Numbered from the stretch's first letter, positions 24,532-34,491 are shown. The stretch: 64,000 bases of DNA from Candidatus Competibacteraceae bacterium (GCA_016713505.1 JADJPA010000001.1:3097001-3161000), one strand, 5' to 3'. Made by a program: numbers and translations. Notes: a model not told the origin generated them from the sequence alone.

Positions 24532-27500
24532 ACGTCTCCGCTTGGTCCATCCGTAACCCGGTCGCCGCCGCGATGCTGTTCGTTCTGCTCTCCTTGGCGG
24601 GGCTGGCCGCGTTTCAGGCCATGAAGGTGCAAAACATGCCCGACATGGACTTGCCCACCATCAACATCACCGCCGCCCTGCCCGGCGCGACGCCCGGCCA
24701 GTTGGAAAACGAAGTCGCCCGCAAGCTGGAAAACAGCATCGCCACCGTGCAGGGCCTCAAGCACATCTACACCACCATCGGCGACGGCTCGGTGCTGATG
24801 ATGGTGGAATTTCGTTTGGAAAAACCGCCGCAGGAAGCGCTGGACGACGTGCGTTCGGCGGTGGCGCGGGTGCGCGGCGACTTGCCGGGCGATTTGCGTG
24901 ATCCCATCATCAACAAGCTCGATTTCGCCAGCCAGCCGGTGCTGGCCTTCAGCATCGCCTCGCAAAAGCTGAACGACGAGGAACTGTCGTGGTTCGTCGA
25001 TAACGACATCACCAAACGGCTGCTGACGGTGCCGGGCGTCGGCGCGGTCGCGCGGGTCGGCGGGGTCAACCGCGAGGTGCGGGTGGCGCTCGATCCGGCG
25101 CGGATGCAAGCGCTCGGCATCACCGCCGCCGAGGTCTCGCGCCAGTTGCGTCAGGTCCAAACCGAAAGCGCCGGCGGGCGGATGAATTTGGGCGAGGGCG
25201 AGCAACCGGTTCGCACCTTGGCGACCGTCGCGTCCGCCGACGGACTGCGCGCGTTGCGCCTCGCGCTGCCCGACGGGCGCGGCATTCAACTCGATCAGAT
25301 CGCCACCATCGAAGACACCTTCGCCGAACCGCGCTCGGCGGCGTCCTTGAACGGCAAGCCGGTGGTCGGTTTTGAAGTGACGCGCAGCCGGGGCGCGAGC
25401 GAAATCGAGGTCGGCGCGGGCGTGCGCCAAGCGCTACAAGCGATGCGCGAGGCGCGGCCCGATCTGGCGATCACCGAAGCCTTCGATTTCGTCACCCTGG
25501 TGGAGGAGGAATACCACAACTCCCTGCACATGCTGCTGGAAGGGTCTTTGTTGGCGGTGCTGGTGGTCTGGCTGTTCTTGCGCGATCTCCGCGCCACCCT
25601 GGTCTCCGCCGTGGCGCTGCCGATGTCGATGTTGCCCGCGTTGATCGGGATGCACTGGGTTTTTGGATTTTCGATCAACGGCGTCACCCTGCTCGCCATG
25701 TCGCTGGTGATCGGCATTCTGGTGGACGACGCGATTGTGGAAGTGGAAAACATCGTGCGTCACCTGCACATGGGCAAGACCCCGTATGAAGCGGCGATGG
25801 AAGCGGCCGACGAAATCGGCTTGGCGGTGATCGCCACCACCTTCACCCTGATCGCGGTGTTTCTGCCGACCGCCTTCATGAGCGGCATCGCCGGGAAGTT
25901 CTTCAAACAGTTCGGTTGGACCGCCTCGCTGGCGGTGTTCGCCTCGCTGGTGGTGGCGCGGATGCTGACCCCGATGATGGCGGCCTATTGGATCAAACCG
26001 ACCTCTGATCTGGTCCATGTGCCGCGCTGGCTGCTCATCTACCAGCGCTGGGCGGCCTGGTGCGTGCGCCATCGGCTGCTGACCGTGATCGGATCGGGAC
26101 TGTTTTTCATCGGCTCGATTATGCTGATCCCGCTGCTACCGCAAGGCTTCATTCCGCCGGACGACAATTCACAAACCCAGGTTTATCTGGAACTCACCCC
26201 CGGCTCGACCCTGAAGGAGACCCAGGCGGTGGCCGAACAAACCCGCCAGCGGCTGATCGGGCTGGAGCACGTTAAAAGCGTTTACACCACCATCGGCGGC
26301 GGCAGCGCGGGCGGCGATCCGTTCGCGCCCGCCGGTAACGCCGAAGTGCGCAAGGCGACGCTGACCATCCAACTCAGCCCGCGCGGCCAACGCCCGCGCA
26401 AGCAAGACGTGGAAAAAGACATCCGCGCCGCGCTGGCGAGCCTGCCGGGCGTGCGCAGCAAAGTTGGGTTGGGCGGATCGGGCGAAAAATACATTCTGGT
26501 GTTGCAAGGCGACGATGCCCAGGCGTTGCTCGGCGCGGCGCGGGCGGTGGAGCGCGACCTGCGGCAAATCCCCGGCTTGGGCAGCATCACCAGTACCGCC
26601 AGCCTGGTGCGTCCGGAGATCGCGGTGCGGCCCGATTTCGCCCGTGCCGCCGATCTGGGCGTGACCAGCAGCGCGATGGCCGACACGCTGCGGGTGGCGA
26701 CCTTGGGCGACTACGACGCGCAACTGCCCAAGCTCAATTTGCCGCAGCGCCAAATCCCCATCGTGGTCAAGCTCGACGACAAGGCCCGCAACGATCTGGA
26801 CACGCTGTCGCGGCTGCCGGTGCCGGGCGCGAAAGGGCCGGTGCCGCTGGGTCAAGTCGCCGCCCTGAGCTACAGCGGCGGCCCGGCGATCATCAACCGC
26901 TACGACCGCTCCCGCAACGTCAATCTGGAAATCGAACTGTCCGGCGTGCCGCTGGGCGATGTGGTCGCCGCCGCCAAGGAATTGCCCGCGATCGAGAATC
27001 TGCCGCCCGGCGTGCGGGTGGTGGAAGTCGGCGACGCCGAGGTGATGGGCGAGTTGTTCGCCAGCTTCGGTCTGGCCATGCTGACCGGCGTGTTGTGCAT
27101 CTACATCGTGCTGGTGCTGCTGTTCAAGCAACTGCTGCATCCGGTCACCATCCTGGCGGCGCTGCCGCTGTCGCTGGGCGGCGCGTTCATCGGCCTGCTG
27201 CTGACCAATAAGAGTTTCTCGATGCCGTCCTTGATTGGCCTGATCATGCTGATGGGCATCGCCACCAAGAACTCAATCCTGTTGGTGGAATACGCCATCG
27301 TGGCGCGGCGCGACCACGGGCTGTCGCGCTTCGACGCCTTGATGGACGCCGGCCTCAAGCGGGCGCGGCCCATCGTGATGACCACCCTGGCGATGGGCGC
27401 GGGCATGTTGCCGATTGCGGTGGGCTGGGGCGGAGCCGACGAAAGCTTCCGCTCGCCGATGGCGATCGCGGTGATCGGCGGCCTGATCACCTCGACGTTT

Positions 27501-27614
27501 CTCAGCCTGCTGGTGGTTCCGGCCTTCTTTACCTACGTGGACGATATAGCGCAGTGGTGGGCTCGGCTGCGGGGTACATCCGCCGAAGCTCGATCGGAAC
27601 CCTATCCCGGTTAG
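24528..27614 (+). CDS. RND efflux pump inner-membrane transporter
   Basis: A 1028-residue resistance-nodulation-division transporter with the usual 12 membrane segments (segment 1 at about 10-30) and two large periplasmic loops. The start MNVSAWSIRNPVAAAM is preceded by AGGAG. TM4 contains LVIGILVDDAIVEVENIVRHL (about 395-415), the pair of Asp residues that relay protons. It is an HAE1/CusA-like exporter, driven by proton import, and should pair with the adaptor at 19411-20592. The class of substrate is not readable. The frame is open further upstream, but that part lies in hicA. Confidence 0.93.
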   Translation: MNVSAWSIRNPVAAAMLFVLLSLAGLAAFQAMKVQNMPDMDLPTINITAALPGATPGQLENEVARKLENSIATVQGLKHIYTTIGDGSVLMMVEFRLEKPPQEALDDVRSAVARVRGDLPGDLRDPIINKLDFASQPVLAFSIASQKLNDEELSWFVDNDITKRLLTVPGVGAVARVGGVNREVRVALDPARMQALGITAAEVSRQLRQVQTESAGGRMNLGEGEQPVRTLATVASADGLRALRLALPDGRGIQLDQIATIEDTFAEPRSAASLNGKPVVGFEVTRSRGASEIEVGAGVRQALQAMREARPDLAITEAFDFVTLVEEEYHNSLHMLLEGSLLAVLVVWLFLRDLRATLVSAVALPMSMLPALIGMHWVFGFSINGVTLLAMSLVIGILVDDAIVEVENIVRHLHMGKTPYEAAMEAADEIGLAVIATTFTLIAVFLPTAFMSGIAGKFFKQFGWTASLAVFASLVVARMLTPMMAAYWIKPTSDLVHVPRWLLIYQRWAAWCVRHRLLTVIGSGLFFIGSIMLIPLLPQGFIPPDDNSQTQVYLELTPGSTLKETQAVAEQTRQRLIGLEHVKSVYTTIGGGSAGGDPFAPAGNAEVRKATLTIQLSPRGQRPRKQDVEKDIRAALASLPGVRSKVGLGGSGEKYILVLQGDDAQALLGAARAVERDLRQIPGLGSITSTASLVRPEIAVRPDFARAADLGVTSSAMADTLRVATLGDYDAQLPKLNLPQRQIPIVVKLDDKARNDLDTLSRLPVPGAKGPVPLGQVAALSYSGGPAIINRYDRSRNVNLEIELSGVPLGDVVAAAKELPAIENLPPGVRVVEVGDAEVMGELFASFGLAMLTGVLCIYIVLVLLFKQLLHPVTILAALPLSLGGAFIGLLLTNKSFSMPSLIGLIMLMGIATKNSILLVEYAIVARRDHGLSRFDALMDAGLKRARPIVMTTLAMGAGMLPIAVGWGGADESFRSPMAIAVIGGLITSTFLSLLVVPAFFTYVDDIAQWWARLRGTSAEARSEPYPG

Positions 27615-27680
27615 CCGGGCCGAAGGCTCATATCCGTTTGCCAATACCAGCACAGGTGGTCTTTATGGGCATGTAGACCG

Positions 27681-27800
27681 TCAAAACTTGGCATTCATCG
27701 CCTGCCAAGCGCTGTCGAGGTCTTGTTCCTCTCGCACCCGGTCGGCATCCGCCTCAGCGGCCAGCGCAAAGCACAGAAGAAGCTTGGATCGGTCGGTTAA
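27681..27800 (-). pseudogene. Short coding-like remnant
   Basis: A 39-codon open frame with no start, bounded upstream by an in-frame stop, with protein-like composition (SKLLLCFALAAEADADRVREEQ) and a stop at 27681. No function is assigned. It may be the end of a broken gene between the pump and the GGDEF/EAL gene. Confidence 0.25.
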
Positions 27801-27882
27801 TCAATGGTGGGCTCTTCAAAATTAATTCATCCGGTTGGGCCTTACAAGAAAATGACACAAGTCGCCGCAGGAAGCGGGACAA

Positions 27883-30756
27883 TCAGAAATCCTGCGCAAG
27901 CTTTTTTACAAGCTTAGTATTTGTAGAGGCCAACAATTTGCTGAATGCATCCGCTGAAATCGGGGGGCTGAACAAATACCCTTGAATTTCATCGCAATCA
28001 AGACCTTGAAGATAGGCAAGTTGTTCCTGCGTTTCAACGCCTTCGGCGATAACCCTAAGTTTTAGGCTATGGGCTAGAGTAATGATTGATTTTACAATGG
28101 CTGCATCTTCAAAGCTGGTATGAAGGTTGCGAATAAAAGATTGGTCAATCTTGAGGTTATGAATGGGAAAGCGCTTTAAATAACTTAATGAAGAATAACC
28201 TGTGCCAAAATCATCAATGCTGAGATGTAAGCCCATATTTTTAAAGGCCTTCAGTGTTGCAATGGTTTTATCGATATCCTCTATGGCCACACTTTCAGTA
28301 ATTTCAAACTCCAACTTATCGGGATCAAGGCCGGCAATAGCTAAAATGGTTTCGACTTTTTTGATCAAATCAGGTTGTCGAAATTGTAACGGCGAGAGAT
28401 TAATGGCGATCCGCAACGATGAAAAACCCTGATCGTGCCAATTCTTGACTTGCGTGCATACCGTCTGAATGATCCATTCTCCAATGGCAATAATCAAGCC
28501 AATTTCTTCACAAAGAGGAATAAATTGTGCGGGTGAGACTCGCCCTTTTTGTGGGTGATTCCACCGTAACAAAGCCTCGGCCCCACAAATTGCTCCAGTA
28601 GTGGTTTGGATTTTTGGCTGGTAGTAAAGTTCAAATTCGCAACGCTCCAACGCACGGCGAAGGCTATTCTCCATGTCCAATCTTTCTAGGGCAGCGGCAT
28701 TCAAAATCTTTGAATAAAATTGATAATTATTTTTACCGATTGATTTGGCATGATACATCGCTGAATCGGCATTTTTTAAAAGCTCGTGACTGGTTTGCCC
28801 ATCCGTGGGATAGCACGCAATACCAATACTGGCTGTTGAATAAATTTCACGGTCATCGATAACGAAAGGTGCCGATAGCTCAAATATGATTTTTTTAGTA
28901 ATGGCGGTGGTCACCGCTAGCGGTTCTTGAACATTTTCAAAGTGGGAAACCGCAATAACAAACTCATCGCCGCCAAGTCGCGCGATCGTGTCTTCCCTGC
29001 GTAAGTTCTTGACCAATCGTTGGGCGACCTCGCACAAGAGTAAATCACCCGCCAGATGCCCTAGAGAGTCATTCACATGTTTAAAGCGGTCTAGGTCAAT
29101 AAATAAAACGGCTACAAAAGATTTTTTACGTTCCGCCAGCGCCAGAACGTGCTGTAGTCGATCCTTGAGTAACAAACGGTTAGGTAATCCTGTCAAATTA
29201 TCGTAATGAGCCATGTAATAGAGCTGCTCTTCCCAGCTTGCATTAGAAAGAGCAACGGCTACACGATTTACAAAGTCTCGGGCCAGAAGAATATCATCTT
29301 CCTTTAAAGTAGATAATTTTCGATACCCGAGGCAGATTATAGCGGATAAGTCCTCTTTTAGAGCAATAGGAAGCACTAAAAATGAAACAGCCCCAAGCTT
29401 TTTCAAGGAAGCAAGATAAGCAGGCGAGTCATTCTGGTTGGAAACCACCAAGTGATCCTGATTTACCAACAGATGCTGGCGCTCTGTCGGGGCTAGCTCC
29501 AGCAGGTCGGAAATGATGGTTTCTCTAAATAGCTCAACCAAAGTATAGACGCGATAGGCTGCGGTTTGATCACCGTCTTTTACTATTATACTAATACAAT
29601 CATATGCGATAATTTCTTGAGTGCGTGTGAGGACGATTTTAATAATGTCCTCAATTTTGAAAGTTGAAAGGATCAATTGATCGATATTTGCCATTGTGGA
29701 TAAGATATGAAACTGCTTGTCAATTTGAACCGCCATATGGTTCACTGAATCAGCTAGATCTTCAAATTCGTCGCCACTCGTGACTTCAACCGGTTTCTTG
29801 AAGTTTTTGTTGGCAATACGCCGTACGCCTTCCATCAATTTTTCGAGAGGGATTAAGTTTCTGCGAATCTGATGAATGCTCAACCATGCTACGATAGCGA
29901 GTGTTAATACACTAATAAATCCAAAGATAGTACTGAAGTCTTTTATGGGTATTAATGAGCTGGCTTTTGGTTGGGTAATTACCACGGTCCATTTCGCTAT
30001 GAAGAAATGAGGTTTTAAAAAAATTGCCCAATAATTTACTAAGAATTCTTCGTCATTTGGAGCGTGCCAGGTGAATTGACTTGTAAGCGTTTTATTCAGG
30101 GCGCTTAGTTGTTGTAAACTTATTGCATGGTTCTGGTGAGAGCAGAACAGTACGCTGCCAGATTCATCGAGAATACAAAATTGTACTTCAGATCCAAGTG
30201 AGTCAGTATCGCCCCATAAATGCGTTGAATCAATTTCTCCAATCAGCAACCCTCTCTCTGGAGCTTGCGGGTCAAGCAATTGAATTAGAAAAATTCTTAC
30301 CGACGAATAAGGCTGATACTCGCTGAGGAGGATGCTGCTGCCTGTCTTAAGATGATCGTTTCCATCATGAAGTAGTTTTTTTAGTTTTTCGCTATTAGCG
30401 AGAGCGGGCACAGGCTGCTTTGGATCGATCATTAATGTTATTTTTTCAAAATTACCGCCAGTTTTCAGGTTGATCGATTCGTTTGTTTTTGAGTCTGTAG
30501 TCAGCTCTTTCTGGCGAAAATTTTGAGCGGTCCAATCCAACTGTATTTTTAATAATAGCAGACGATCTAGAAGTGCCATGCCATAGCTTTTACTTTTTTG
30601 CTTAAGCTGTTCAGACTGCTGGTTGGTAAGGACATTGTTTATTTGATTAAACGACAACACGGCCAGTAATATAACGGGTACTAGCGCTGAGATAATAAAT
30701 AGTAAAAATATTCTTCGTGCGACTTTGCTGTGGAGAAAAGTCAGTTCGATTTTCAT
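27883..30756 (-). CDS. Membrane GGDEF-EAL protein with dCache-like, HAMP and GAF domains
   Basis: A 957-residue c-di-GMP enzyme: TM1 (about 16-36), periplasmic sensor (37-258), TM2 (275-297), HAMP (about 300-350), GAF (about 360-510), GGDEF (RLGGDEFVI, 593-600) and EAL (GAEALLRW, 725-732). Both active sites look intact, including LEFEITES, IDDFGTGYSSL and VIAEGVET, so synthesis and hydrolysis are both possible. I prefer the ATG at 30756; a TTG at 30786 overlaps the pilin-like gene stop. Strongly AT-rich compared with both flanks. Co-oriented with the pilin-like gene, 26 bp away. Confidence 0.92.
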   Translation of the reverse strand: MKIELTFLHSKVARRIFLLFIISALVPVILLAVLSFNQINNVLTNQQSEQLKQKSKSYGMALLDRLLLLKIQLDWTAQNFRQKELTTDSKTNESINLKTGGNFEKITLMIDPKQPVPALANSEKLKKLLHDGNDHLKTGSSILLSEYQPYSSVRIFLIQLLDPQAPERGLLIGEIDSTHLWGDTDSLGSEVQFCILDESGSVLFCSHQNHAISLQQLSALNKTLTSQFTWHAPNDEEFLVNYWAIFLKPHFFIAKWTVVITQPKASSLIPIKDFSTIFGFISVLTLAIVAWLSIHQIRRNLIPLEKLMEGVRRIANKNFKKPVEVTSGDEFEDLADSVNHMAVQIDKQFHILSTMANIDQLILSTFKIEDIIKIVLTRTQEIIAYDCISIIVKDGDQTAAYRVYTLVELFRETIISDLLELAPTERQHLLVNQDHLVVSNQNDSPAYLASLKKLGAVSFLVLPIALKEDLSAIICLGYRKLSTLKEDDILLARDFVNRVAVALSNASWEEQLYYMAHYDNLTGLPNRLLLKDRLQHVLALAERKKSFVAVLFIDLDRFKHVNDSLGHLAGDLLLCEVAQRLVKNLRREDTIARLGGDEFVIAVSHFENVQEPLAVTTAITKKIIFELSAPFVIDDREIYSTASIGIACYPTDGQTSHELLKNADSAMYHAKSIGKNNYQFYSKILNAAALERLDMENSLRRALERCEFELYYQPKIQTTTGAICGAEALLRWNHPQKGRVSPAQFIPLCEEIGLIIAIGEWIIQTVCTQVKNWHDQGFSSLRIAINLSPLQFRQPDLIKKVETILAIAGLDPDKLEFEITESVAIEDIDKTIATLKAFKNMGLHLSIDDFGTGYSSLSYLKRFPIHNLKIDQSFIRNLHTSFEDAAIVKSIITLAHSLKLRVIAEGVETQEQLAYLQGLDCDEIQGYLFSPPISADAFSKLLASTNTKLVKKLAQDF

Positions 30757-30782
30757 AATGCAAATGGGGTTGTCGCTTGCTA

Positions 30783-31316
30783 TCAATAGTCGGAAGCTAA
30801 CCCAATAAATCCTCCGTTATTGGCACGAATGATATCATCTTGGCTCGCCTTTGCGGTTAACGGCGAAACGCTTTTTCCATCTTTTCCGGCACTGTACAGA
30901 TCATAGTCAGTATTTAATGGATTCAAGTTGTGATCTTTGCGCACCTTGCCTTTTCCTTTAGCGTCACTCATAGTCAAATATTGATAAGGATTTTTCCATG
31001 GATCCAATAAAGGGATTTGCTCCGTTAGCTCGTTTAAAGTCTCAGGATAGGTAGAATTAATGGTATAAAAACGTTGGATTGCCAATTCGATAATTAAAAT
31101 ATCATTTTTTGCATTATTGATTTGCAAACGGTCATAATAAATACGATAAGAATTTAGGCCAATCATCGCCAAAATTCCAGCTATAGTAAGTGCTAACAAC
31201 AATTCGACAAGGGTAAAGCCATAGTATTTTTTCGATGAATTTCTTTGAATTATTGCTACAGCATAGCGATTTTTTATGCTTGAGCTGGCACTAATTCTAC
31301 TCGTGAGTTTCCACAT
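30783..31316 (-). CDS. GspG-like type IV pilin / pseudopilin
   Basis: A 177-residue protein with a prepilin signal YYG-FTLVELLLALTIAGILAMIGL: Gly34 is the cleavage residue, Phe the first mature residue and Glu5 intact. The C-terminal part (PLLDPWKNPYQY...DYDLYSAGKDG) is the GspG type, with the DPWxNPY and DLYS loop that binds calcium. The leader is long; I take the ATG at 31316 but ATG 31406 and TTG 31469 are in frame. No other secretion genes lie beside it. AT-rich like the next gene. Confidence 0.82.
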   Translation of the reverse strand: MWKLTSRISASSSIKNRYAVAIIQRNSSKKYYGFTLVELLLALTIAGILAMIGLNSYRIYYDRLQINNAKNDILIIELAIQRFYTINSTYPETLNELTEQIPLLDPWKNPYQYLTMSDAKGKGKVRKDHNLNPLNTDYDLYSAGKDGKSVSPLTAKASQDDIIRANNGGFIGLASDY

Positions 31317-31569
31317 AAAATAGTGAATTTTTCTGCGATGGTTTAAAGGTTGCCTCTCAAGAATATATTGCCGTCTTTGAGTGGTGAACAGCTCATCATC
31401 ACGCATGATCAGGGGTGTACTGATCAATCTCAACGTCGCCGCATGAAGTTTTTGCAAGAATGATTCCAATTTGTTTCAGGAATCGCCATTTACGAGATAA
31501 AAAAACGAAAAAACACTGCCGACTAACATTGAATAAAAATACTTTAAGCCATCATCGATCATTCCGGCT

Positions 31570-32595
31570 TCATTCAAGCCAGATTTTAGTCAGATAGAAA
31601 TATCCGCCTACCGGGACCGATTCCATGTTCGCGAAGATGACGACTCCGGCGATCCGCGCTAAGTCCAGCGGTCTGCCAACCGGCCCGGTGAGTATGTCTT
31701 GGATCGGTATTCGTAAGACAGCCCGGCTCAAGGGCATCACCTCAAAGTCGCGATTGAAGCGATCTTCATGCCGTTGGTCGTGCGCTGCGTCGTGAACGCG
31801 CACCATCAACCGTAGAGAGGTTGCCGCCGGATTGGTTACATCCAAGAGTAGCGCTGAGAAACCGCGCCAGTCGGGTTCTGGTTCGTCAAGACTCGCGCCC
31901 GGCCAAACGGTCGCTGCGAGATAAGCGACGCGCAGGCTCAAAGCGTCATCGAGTCGTGCCCATTGTGTGGGAAGCGGTTGCAGCGACAGCGTTGCCGTGG
32001 GACTGCTGATAAAGTACAGATCACGCGGCGCTGAAAAGCGCGCCACGATCGGAAATGCTGAAGCCCGATCGAAGTAAGCAACCGCCGCTTGACCCAGCGG
32101 TAACAAGGCCCACAAGCCGCAGATCACGCCCAACACGGCGGTGGCGATCCGGCCAGTCGATTGCGGGTGGGCCAACCACAATTTTCGGTCGAACGCGGCG
32201 GCGATTCCCAAGACGCACGCCGCGCCGAGAGCGTCGGTTTCCAAATCGCCCAGCGAGGCATCCCGGTCTATGAAGGATTGGACAATCTCGATTGAAGCGC
32301 CAACGCCAACGGCGGTCAGAAAGGCGATCCCGTAACCGAATGCTCTTTTGATCGGTTGTTGTCCCAACCGAACCAACCGCAGCACGATAAACGCGAACGC
32401 GCCCAGAGCCGGAGCATGGGCTGTGTCGTTGAGTACATCCAAAATCTTGAGGCGTGAGGGTAAGGTGACGAACAGCACCAGCGCGATCAACGCCAGCGCC
32501 GCGACAATCAAAACAAGCTGCGAGCGCTTGCTGGGTTCCGCCGAAATGGAAATAGTCAATTGAGGTCGAGCGCGGCTCTGAAAAATGAAATCCAT
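31570..32595 (-). CDS. VanZ-like membrane protein with C-terminal carbohydrate-binding-like domain
   Basis: A 341-residue protein. The N-terminal half (about 26-180) has five hydrophobic segments with the VanZ pattern LNDTAHAPALGAFAF and IEIVQSFIDRDASLGDLETDALG. The C-terminal half (185-341) is soluble and beta-rich (FSALLLDVTNPAATSLRLMVRVHD, then GVVIFANMESVPVGGYFYLTKIWL). This resembles CIA30/CBM-like jelly-roll domains. The domain pair suggests an envelope protein that binds sugar or glycan; function unknown. Confidence 0.78.
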   Translation of the reverse strand: MDFIFQSRARPQLTISISAEPSKRSQLVLIVAALALIALVLFVTLPSRLKILDVLNDTAHAPALGAFAFIVLRLVRLGQQPIKRAFGYGIAFLTAVGVGASIEIVQSFIDRDASLGDLETDALGAACVLGIAAAFDRKLWLAHPQSTGRIATAVLGVICGLWALLPLGQAAVAYFDRASAFPIVARFSAPRDLYFISSPTATLSLQPLPTQWARLDDALSLRVAYLAATVWPGASLDEPEPDWRGFSALLLDVTNPAATSLRLMVRVHDAAHDQRHEDRFNRDFEVMPLSRAVLRIPIQDILTGPVGRPLDLARIAGVVIFANMESVPVGGYFYLTKIWLE

Positions 32596-32668
32596 CCGGC
32601 CGCTGAGGCTGATTTGCAGCGCGCCGATCCGGTGGGGTCAATAGGACTGGTTCATAATGACCTGAATT

Positions 32669-32695
32669 CCCGGAGACCGTTCAAGCGGCTCCGGG
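32669..32695 (-). terminator. Intergenic hairpin after the lipoprotein gene
   Basis: CCCGGAG and CTCCGGG arms around a 13-nt centre that can extend by three pairs, between the lipoprotein stop (32710) and the VanZ-like start. No strong U-tract follows, so termination is only likely. Confidence 0.35.
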
Positions 32696-32709
32696 CCAAG
32701 GGGGCCTGC

Positions 32710-33231
32710 TCAGTGTTTTCTTGCCGCCGCTTTAACCGCTTTGGCCTTCGAGGCTTGCTCCGGCATAAGAGAGGAATGATGGCTGGTGATCAACCAATCC
32801 GAGCCGTCCCATTCATACGTAAAACTGTAGCGACCGCTGGCGACGGCACCTGTTTTGGCGAAGCTAAAGGTATAAAGCCCGGAATCGGTGGCGACGTTAC
32901 AGCTCAAATCGATATGGCGGAAGTCAATTTTTCCGGAAGGTTGATCGGCTAGAAAGTGATGAAAATAGTCCTCTCTCTTTTCGGGTGTCAGGCGCGGTTC
33001 ATTTGAAAGGGTCGGCAACAGAATCGAATGTCCGGCGTAATTGGCCGCGACTTTGCGGGGATCGCCCGACTGTAAGGAGTTGTTCCAACGATCGAACAGG
33101 GCGGCGATTTCGGGCTCCGTCACCGGATGGCAAGTTTCCGTTCGAGTCGGTGACGGGGCCGGTTGGGTGATTTGCTGGGACGCACATCCGGTAAGCAGAA
33201 CAGCGGCGACAACCATGCGGATTGACCTCAT
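32710..33231 (-). CDS. Lipoprotein with SnoaL/CaMKII-association-like domain
   Basis: A 173-residue protein. Signal peptide with lipobox LLTGC, acylated at Cys16. The mature part (from about 37) has the NTF2-like pattern EPEIAALFDRWNNSLQSGDPRKVAANYAGHSILLPTLSNEP, ending DWLITSHHSSLMPE. Family knowledge: DUF4440/SgcJ-type cone fold; substrates vary. A strong AGGGGAG precedes the ATG. The C-terminal tail is Lys/Ala-rich. Divergent from the cysteine-cluster gene. Confidence 0.8.
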   Translation of the reverse strand: MRSIRMVVAAVLLTGCASQQITQPAPSPTRTETCHPVTEPEIAALFDRWNNSLQSGDPRKVAANYAGHSILLPTLSNEPRLTPEKREDYFHHFLADQPSGKIDFRHIDLSCNVATDSGLYTFSFAKTGAVASGRYSFTYEWDGSDWLITSHHSSLMPEQASKAKAVKAAARKH

Positions 33232-33531
33232 AAGGGCTCCCCTAAATTAATCATGATTTTGAAAGGCAACGAAGCGGTTTCCAGTTGCGGCCGTCCTGGC
33301 CGACACGCAGGCGCGAGCGCGCTTGAGCGAGACTCCTGGCCTGCAAATTGCTGGGAAGGACCAACTCACCCAGTGAGTCGGATTCAATTTTAAGACATCT
33401 TGCTCTGAATTGGGTTGGTTTCAACCTGATCGTCAAAGAGGATGAGTGCCAATATCCTTACAACGGAGATTGAGTTTGGCTCTGTCAGAAGATCGAATGC
33501 TGGCGGTTGTCCCAAAGTTTGGTGAAGCCTC
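33232..33531. other. Intergenic region between divergent genes
   Basis: About 300 bp that must hold the promoters of the lipoprotein gene and the cysteine-cluster gene. I see no gene and no clear consensus promoter. Confidence 0.5.
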
Positions 33532-34491
33532 ATGAGCGAAAAATCGAAGTCGAGCGCGGTTTTGGCCTGTCTGATATGCGCCGCGCCGCTGGTGTCGCGG
33601 CGCGCGCGGCACGACAAATTATGCGGCCGGCGGGAATGCGCTTGGCAGTATGCGCTGTTGCGGCGACAGCAGAAGTTGTGCAAGGTGTGCGGGCGGCCGC
33701 TGGCGTTGTCGGAATTGCCGACTCGGCTATGCGCGGCGCTCGACTGCCAGCGCGTCGGCCTTGCGGAATTCTCGCGCCAAGTCGCCGAGCGCCGGCAAAC
33801 CCGCACTAAGGCTTTGATCGAACAAGAGGTCGCCGAAGCGATCCAATTGCGCGACCGGGTGATGGGCAATTTTGGACTCAGCCAACCGGAGGTCTTTCCG
33901 CTGGTGGTGATTCCGGCCTTCACGGCCAAACTCGTCAGCCTGCCAACACAGCGCCGCCGGACTTTTCGAGAGCATCTGATGGCGCTCATCGACCAGTCCG
34001 CGCTGCCGCCCGAACCGATTTCGAAGCAAGAAAAGGCGCCTCCCGTCGTTTCCGATCCGACCCCTGAAGCGCGAGCGGTCTTGGGTATGGCGTGCTCGTG
34101 TTGTAAAGGCCGCTGCTGCGAGGGTGGAGGGGATCACGCTTATTTAAAGGTCGAAACCATCCGGCGTTACCGGGCCGAACACCCCGACCAGCGCCCCCGC
34201 GACGTGCTGGGGGCTTATCTGAGCCGCGTGGGCCGGCGAAGCTACCAGGGGTCGTGCATCTTCCATCAACGCGACGGCTGCGCCCTGTCGCGAGATATGC
34301 GGGCGGACCTTTGCAACCAGCACTATTGCAAGGCATTACTGGAATTTCGGCAAACTCTACCGCCGACAGGAGCGATTGGCGCTTTTTTTGTCGCCGCTGA
34401 TTACGGCGAGCTACAGGCCGCCGCGCTGGTGCGTGAAAATCAGCTGCTCGCCATCCAGCCGACCTTGCCACGACCGGATGAGGTTCGCTGA
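33532..34491 (+). CDS. Cysteine-cluster protein with two N-terminal zinc-finger-like motifs
   Basis: A 319-residue protein with three cysteine groups. C13-x2-C16...C31-x4-C36 and C50-x2-C53...C67-x4-C72 form two zinc-knuckle-like units. A third group, C188-x-CC-x3-CC (188-196) followed by GGGDHAYL, then C242, C250, C261 and C266, recalls YkgJ-type metal or Fe-S clusters. The middle (75-180) is helical. GGTGAAG precedes the ATG. Family unrecognised; a metal-binding nucleic-acid or redox role is inference. Confidence 0.72.
   Translation: MSEKSKSSAVLACLICAAPLVSRRARHDKLCGRRECAWQYALLRRQQKLCKVCGRPLALSELPTRLCAALDCQRVGLAEFSRQVAERRQTRTKALIEQEVAEAIQLRDRVMGNFGLSQPEVFPLVVIPAFTAKLVSLPTQRRRTFREHLMALIDQSALPPEPISKQEKAPPVVSDPTPEARAVLGMACSCCKGRCCEGGGDHAYLKVETIRRYRAEHPDQRPRDVLGAYLSRVGRRSYQGSCIFHQRDGCALSRDMRADLCNQHYCKALLEFRQTLPPTGAIGAFFVAADYGELQAAALVRENQLLAIQPTLPRPDEVR

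Noticed and set aside
26169..27140. Long minus-strand frame opposite the RND pump
   Set aside because: Gln/His/Arg-rich shadow of a GC-rich coding strand with no motif.
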